DNA of 64,000 nt, taken from NCBI GenBank assembly GCA_963853835.1, contig OY970830.1, positions 51,970,401 through 52,034,400 on the forward strand, written 5' to 3'. Under the pieces are notes generated by a model that was not told the origin of the DNA, ran no database searches, and worked only from the letters and a program-made list of their open reading frames with translations. Positions 59,673 through 64,000 of the stretch are shown here, piece by piece. This stretch comes from Calendula officinalis (taxonomy: Eukaryota; Streptophyta; Magnoliopsida; Asterales; Asteraceae). Position numbers and translations under genes: made by a program. Numbering within the stretch: position 1 is the stretch's first letter; each line of letters begins with the position of its first letter.

Positions 59673-62600
59673 AAGGATTCCGTCCTCGGAATCAATTCGA
59701 AAATTTCTAATCCATATTCGACCGAGCTTTCCGCTCCCAATCTATTATGGTTATTACCATCAAACATTCCCAATATAATTAAACCAACAACGTGCATTTA
59801 AGCATTCACTTAACCCTGCTAGCCCCGAACGGTCAAAACCCAATCTTAAACTCATAATACTTAAACGGGTCAAAATTGCACAATTTGACCATAACACTTT
59901 AAATCCTTTAATCAAAACCCGCTATACATATAGAACTATATGACCAATCATTACAGTCATCTAATCGATCCACACGAACATTGAGTTCTAGCTTCGACCA
60001 AGTCGATATAATCCAATATCGTCTAACCTTTGACTTAAGCACAAAGTCAACTATACGTTAACAATTCCTTTATTCACTAGAGATTCCATTAATCATCCTT
60101 TCCATTACAATCGACCTTTAATTTTATGATCCATCAATAATCATATACCCGATTCCCAAATTCAATTCTAAACACCCCAACGGGTCAAAGTCGCATAATC
60201 CGACTATAATTCTTTTAATTATTCCATTAATCCCTTCACATACATACAACCGATACATTATGCCCTCATCATTCACTAGTCATTCGAAACGAGAGTCAAA
60301 GCTCATCCTTAACTAAGTCAACCAATTCACAAATTGACTAATCTTGACTTTTGCATAAAGTCAACCATACTTTCCCAGATCAACAAATTCCCTACTCACG
60401 GGATATCATCCTCGACCTATCACTTCCGGTTATACTCATTATTATTTCCTTAACAATTCCCATTTTTCCAACTTTGAATTTCTCTCCAAACAATTAGAAA
60501 GTCGCGCCTTTTCTTAAGGTCACACTAGCATTTACCGTTTCTTAACCTTCATTTGGTTACTTATACCATTACTTCATATTCTTTCAATCATCTTTGTATC
60601 ACATCGATCATTTTCATAGTTTTTCAGTCTCAATTATCGGTATTAGATTCTCTACCGTAACATATTCCACACTTCTATACGAGTTTTACCATATCTCGGT
60701 TATCAAATAATAATTTGTTCACTAGGAGTTTCTCTTTCCTCCTATATTATAAATCGTAGGCATCCCCCACACATTCACGACTTAAATGCAACCCGCATTT
60801 CAAACCAAATTCTCATTTACCATAACATAATAGTAATATTCATTAACCACATGGTTCTACATTCGCTACATACATATAAACATTATTATACTAACACAAC
60901 AATTTGTATTTAAACTATCACATCAAGATGATTAGAAAGCCTCCAATCCATCAAGATCCAAATTGTCACAGTGATTGGAAAGCCTCCAATCCAAAGTGAC
61001 TCACACCATTTTGTTACCGGAAAACTTCCGTTCACGGAATGGAATCATTGGGATTCGCCCAACCGACTCCATCCCAAACATCATAGTAGTCGGGGGTCCC
61101 CCGAACTACCACATCCTCTCTTTCCCATCCTATATTGTATACCATACAAGTATACCTCTTTTCACATCACATAACTTTACTACTATCTTACACATTTAAT
61201 CGTGTACTTATTCATTATGCACTTTTGCACCCTTCCCATAATAACACATTATTACTTTCTTTCATATTTAACGTATTTCCCATTGGACATACTACTTAAC
61301 ACATTTTATATAACATTACCCTTTTCATTAACATATGCCTTCAAAGGCCGTCACATAATGCACATGCATTGTACCCCGCGAGTAAACTAATAAAATCTCC
61401 GATTACTATTTACCGTTTCAATTACACATTGACCACCCTTAACCGGTTCATTTCTTTATTACCAAATTTCCAAATCTTTTGTCATCACTGGTTAACCACC
61501 AATCTATTCCATTAACCATATTTCACCGGCCAACACGGTTATCTTTGAGTCAACCAACCGCCTCCGGTCTACACTCGTGACCCATGACATAGCACCCAAT
61601 AGCTCAACACCCGATGTTCCACTTTTATACATCGTGAGACTTAGAATTATTCCTTTCCCACCCGTAGTCTCACACTACTCTACGTCATATACCGCCATAC
61701 CATTATTATAACACATAACCAACAATTACTTTCTCACCCTTAATATCATATTCATCATTACTGTCACAAAGCTTGACATTGCTATATGCCACTTTTTACT
61801 CAACCACTTTCGGCAATCAAAATTCGTCATTCCCGATACTTATTCGTTTCCACATATTTTCATTTACGAGTTCTAAGTCACCACTAAGACTTAGTCTTTC
61901 TTTCCTTTACCGTTCACGTATACTCACATTACATTATTTATCCGGATTCCCGCCGGACATCCAAATTCCATCTTCCAAGGTTTCTACTTCTAAAATTTCC
62001 GTTCCTACTAACAATTCTTACTAAGACTTGGTACTTCATTGTACTACTATCCTTTTGTTGAAAACATTTACCAACCTCATGATTCATCCTTTCATACTAC
62101 ATATTAGTATCGACCCATATATCCTTACTACATGCGACACACCGGTCTATATCCTTCTCAATACACATTTTCTATACACATAACAAACCGGTGAGACTAT
62201 TCCCAAAATAAATCCCCCACATCATACGACTCATCTACAATTCATATAAATACCAATACATGCAACAACTAAACAATAAAGCCACAATCACAAGATATCA
62301 CTTTCACCTAAGATCTCCGAGGTGGCATCATGAATCATCCTCAAGATTCTTTTCCAGGCAAACTTCCCTTTTCAACTCACTCGTGAATTCCTTTCACAAA
62401 ATCTTGCACCGTGCTCTCTCACCCAACATTTCTTACAACACATCCCGCCGTGTCAATACCTCATCCTCCAATAATGGTGATACCAAAGTCATCACATCAT
62501 TTTTCCTTCGTTTGCTACTCTCTAGCACTTGCTCAATCTACCGAATCCAGCAATTCGTGACCTCCTGCTTAGAACCTCTGAATTACACAACTGTTTTACA

Positions 62601-63130
62601 CGCTATGAAGGCCTTATACAACATCCTTCCATTTCTTCCGACTAGGTCTTGCTACCTTTTCATGTAGATACTTCCCCCACTATGGGCTTCGCCATTCGAT
62701 AATTCTTCCTTTATACGGGTATTCGAATCACTCCGTCTACCCCCATTCATTCGGTTATCCAAAACCTGGTACATATCCTCATTCATAACTCTACCCGACT
62801 CAGTGGAGCTCGCCCACTTTTCACACACATTCTTTCGCCATACCAACGTATCCAACCAACAAGATCCAGACGGTCAACTCAACAGTCGAAAACAACACAG
62901 TTAGATCAAATCATGGCATTTCTCATAGGGGTTGGCCCTATCATACGAATGCCCTACGGTCTCAAAAGACTACATATTGCACAATTCATAACAACTTTTA
63001 TAGGCCCCCTAGGTTCAACCCTAAACTTATCATAAAGTCTCAAGGTCAACCTATCGATCTCAAGGAATCTTAAATTCCTATTGCTACAGTCTAAGACTAG
63101 GATGGACATCCAACCTAATTCACTTAAACT
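59673..63130 (-). other. Internal region of the right-hand gypsy element
   Basis: Apart from the possible gag remnant at 62290-62890, I see no pol motif on the - strand. A stretch at 60960-61115 (ggattcgcccaaccgactcc, then gggggtccccc) resembles part of the LTR near 58060-58110, so LTR-like sequence is also present inside. The + strand open stretches in this region look like chance frames caused by the low G content. Confidence 0.5.
62290..62890 (-). pseudogene. Possible gypsy gag remnant
   Basis: On the - strand, near 62620 downward, the translation gives YKAFIACKTVV, then (after a stop) WIRxIEQVLESS, then LLEDEVLTRRDVL and KEFTSELKREVCLEKN. The order fits a retrotransposon gag domain (a YKxFxACKP start, a WxxxIExV motif and an EFxxxxxxxFC end), but there are at least four stops. 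Upstream, an open frame at 62855-62652 (MYQVLDNRMNG) may be its N-terminal part. The position just inside the 5' LTR supports it. Confidence 0.45.
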
Positions 63131-63133
63131 ATA

Positions 63134-63147
63134 GATCTGATACCAAG
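63134..63147 (-). other. Primer-binding site of the right-hand gypsy element
   Basis: On the - strand the sequence reads cttggtatcagatc close to the LTR. TTGGTATCAGA matches the initiator Met tRNA type. Confidence 0.75.
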
Positions 63148-63148
63148 T

Positions 63149-64000
63149 TGTAACACCCGTATTTTTATAACATCGTTTAAAACATTTAAAATACGATTTA
63201 CAACATTTTCCATGTAATCCAAAATACAGTTTAACAAAAACTTTGAAACCTTTATCAGAGTATACAAAAATACGGGGTCACCAAGTATATCAAAACCATA
63301 GGCAAACGGGATCTACCTACGAGCTCCCGAGCTAAATATATCAAGGTCACTCCTAGTGCAACCTTCTATCGCTTCAAACCTGTACCTGAGTACATAGCCA
63401 CAAAAACAAACGTAGTACGTGAGACAAAATAGTCTCGTGAGACACATGGGTTTTAGACCCAAATAATAATAATCATTTCATAAATATATAAACACACATA
63501 TATATACGACATCAATACCGTCTAGTCACCCTATTGTGACCCTATCAATTTCTGCTCTCCTAGCAATCATATCTAACTATCGGGTTGCCCCCGAACTAGC
63601 TAGAAGCACAAACACACCTAATTCATAAACATATATGTACTAGAATCACATTAACTTACTAACCAAAATCCATCGCTATTAGTAAGCTTCACATTAACTT
63701 ATTAACCGAAATCCATCGCCATTAATAAGTTTCACATTAGCTTATTAACCGAAATCCATCGCCATTAATAAGCTTCAAGATACCGCAAGAGGGATTCGCC
63801 CAATCTACCGATACCTGCCTTACTCACCGGAATACGTCCAGTTAGCAAGACTACTAACGTGTATGAGTCGATGGGAATCCACCCAACTGCCCCTCATTCC
63901 ACACCTCATGATCGGGGGTCCCCCGCATCATCACGTCACCTCATTCTTACCATAACTCAACAGTTATTTCAATCAAAGCCTTCGGCTATCACATAAACCA
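63149..64000 (-). repeat. 5' LTR of the right-hand gypsy element (cut by window end)
   Basis: It starts TGTAACACCCGTATT and follows the left LTR with few changes up to the end of the window, including the 42-bp tandem at about 63647-63775. By the length of its partner it should end about 1.46 kb beyond the window. Confidence 0.9.

Larger units (their letters stand above)
57343..64000 (-). mobile_element. Ty3-gypsy-type LTR retrotransposon, cut by the window end
   Basis: Left LTR is 57343-59656 and right LTR starts at 63149. The polypurine tract lies beside the left LTR and the primer-binding site beside the right, so it reads on the - strand. The internal region is only 3.5 kb and shows at most a decayed gag, which suggests a non-autonomous or deleted element. 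On the + strand the sequence is visibly poor in G compared with C. The left target duplication would be atggt (57338-57342). Confidence 0.88.

Noticed and set aside
61773..62667. Open frames of 83 and 135 codons on the + strand
   Set aside because: They are antisense to the gypsy element, rich in Ser/Leu/His through low G content, and overlap the probable gag remnant on the - strand.

Overview
This is a 64-kb stretch of plant nuclear DNA made almost entirely of transposable elements stacked inside one another. I found no intact host gene, no tRNA or rRNA gene and no bacterial-type operon. The Ty1-copia elements have initiator-Met-tRNA-type primer sites, the Ty3-gypsy LTRs are long (2.3-2.7 kb, TGTAAC...GTTACA), and there are FAR1-type MULE transposase and intron-containing Ulp1-like genes. 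Together these point to a dicot; the style of the Ulp1-like proteins and of the gypsy LTRs suggests the daisy family (Asteraceae). The family assignment is inference.

Left part (1-2868): the 3' end of a Ty3-gypsy element and its 3' LTR, which holds a run of covarying hairpins. It abuts the backbone of the left half (2869-44635), a group of Mutator-like elements (MULEs) carrying Ulp1/C48 cysteine-protease-like genes. Copy C has a decayed FAR1-type transposase on the + strand (3036-4232) facing a multi-exon ULP-like gene on the - strand (5069-34036). Two retrotransposons have split that gene: copia-1a (5234-12743, target duplication taaga) and copia-2a (13742-31705, atttt). Copia-2a contains copia-1b (17219-27304, taagt), which contains a solo gypsy LTR (23142-25811, ttcta). 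Copia-1c (34037-37165), a fragment without LTRs, joins copy C to the truncated ULP copy A (37166-39230). Copy B (40460-44635) is the most complete and keeps a His-Asp-Cys catalytic triad.

The most striking feature is a 14-bp palindrome, AATCACATGTGATT (core TCACATGTGA). I counted 53 exact cores by eye, all in the introns and intergenic parts of the MULE-ULP elements and none in the retrotransposons. In two places they form a phased array with spacings near 60, 50, 61 and 63 bp, and one of these is a 293-bp tandem repeat. They look like a transposase-binding or other element-specific array.

Right part (44636-64000): a short direct repeat present twice, one copy carrying a 5'-truncated LINE (46700-49064); a Stowaway-like MITE (45940-46251); a Helitron helicase remnant; then a gypsy LTR (from 49558) interrupted by a solo LTR (49999-52581, gtgtc) and by copia-2b (52932 onward, + strand). 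Copia-2b has a decayed gag and is interrupted after it by a gypsy element on the - strand (57343 to beyond the window end). Nearly all coding regions carry stops, frameshifts or deletions. The best preserved is the copia-1a pol, whose reading frame from 7702 to 11256 is broken by one TAG.
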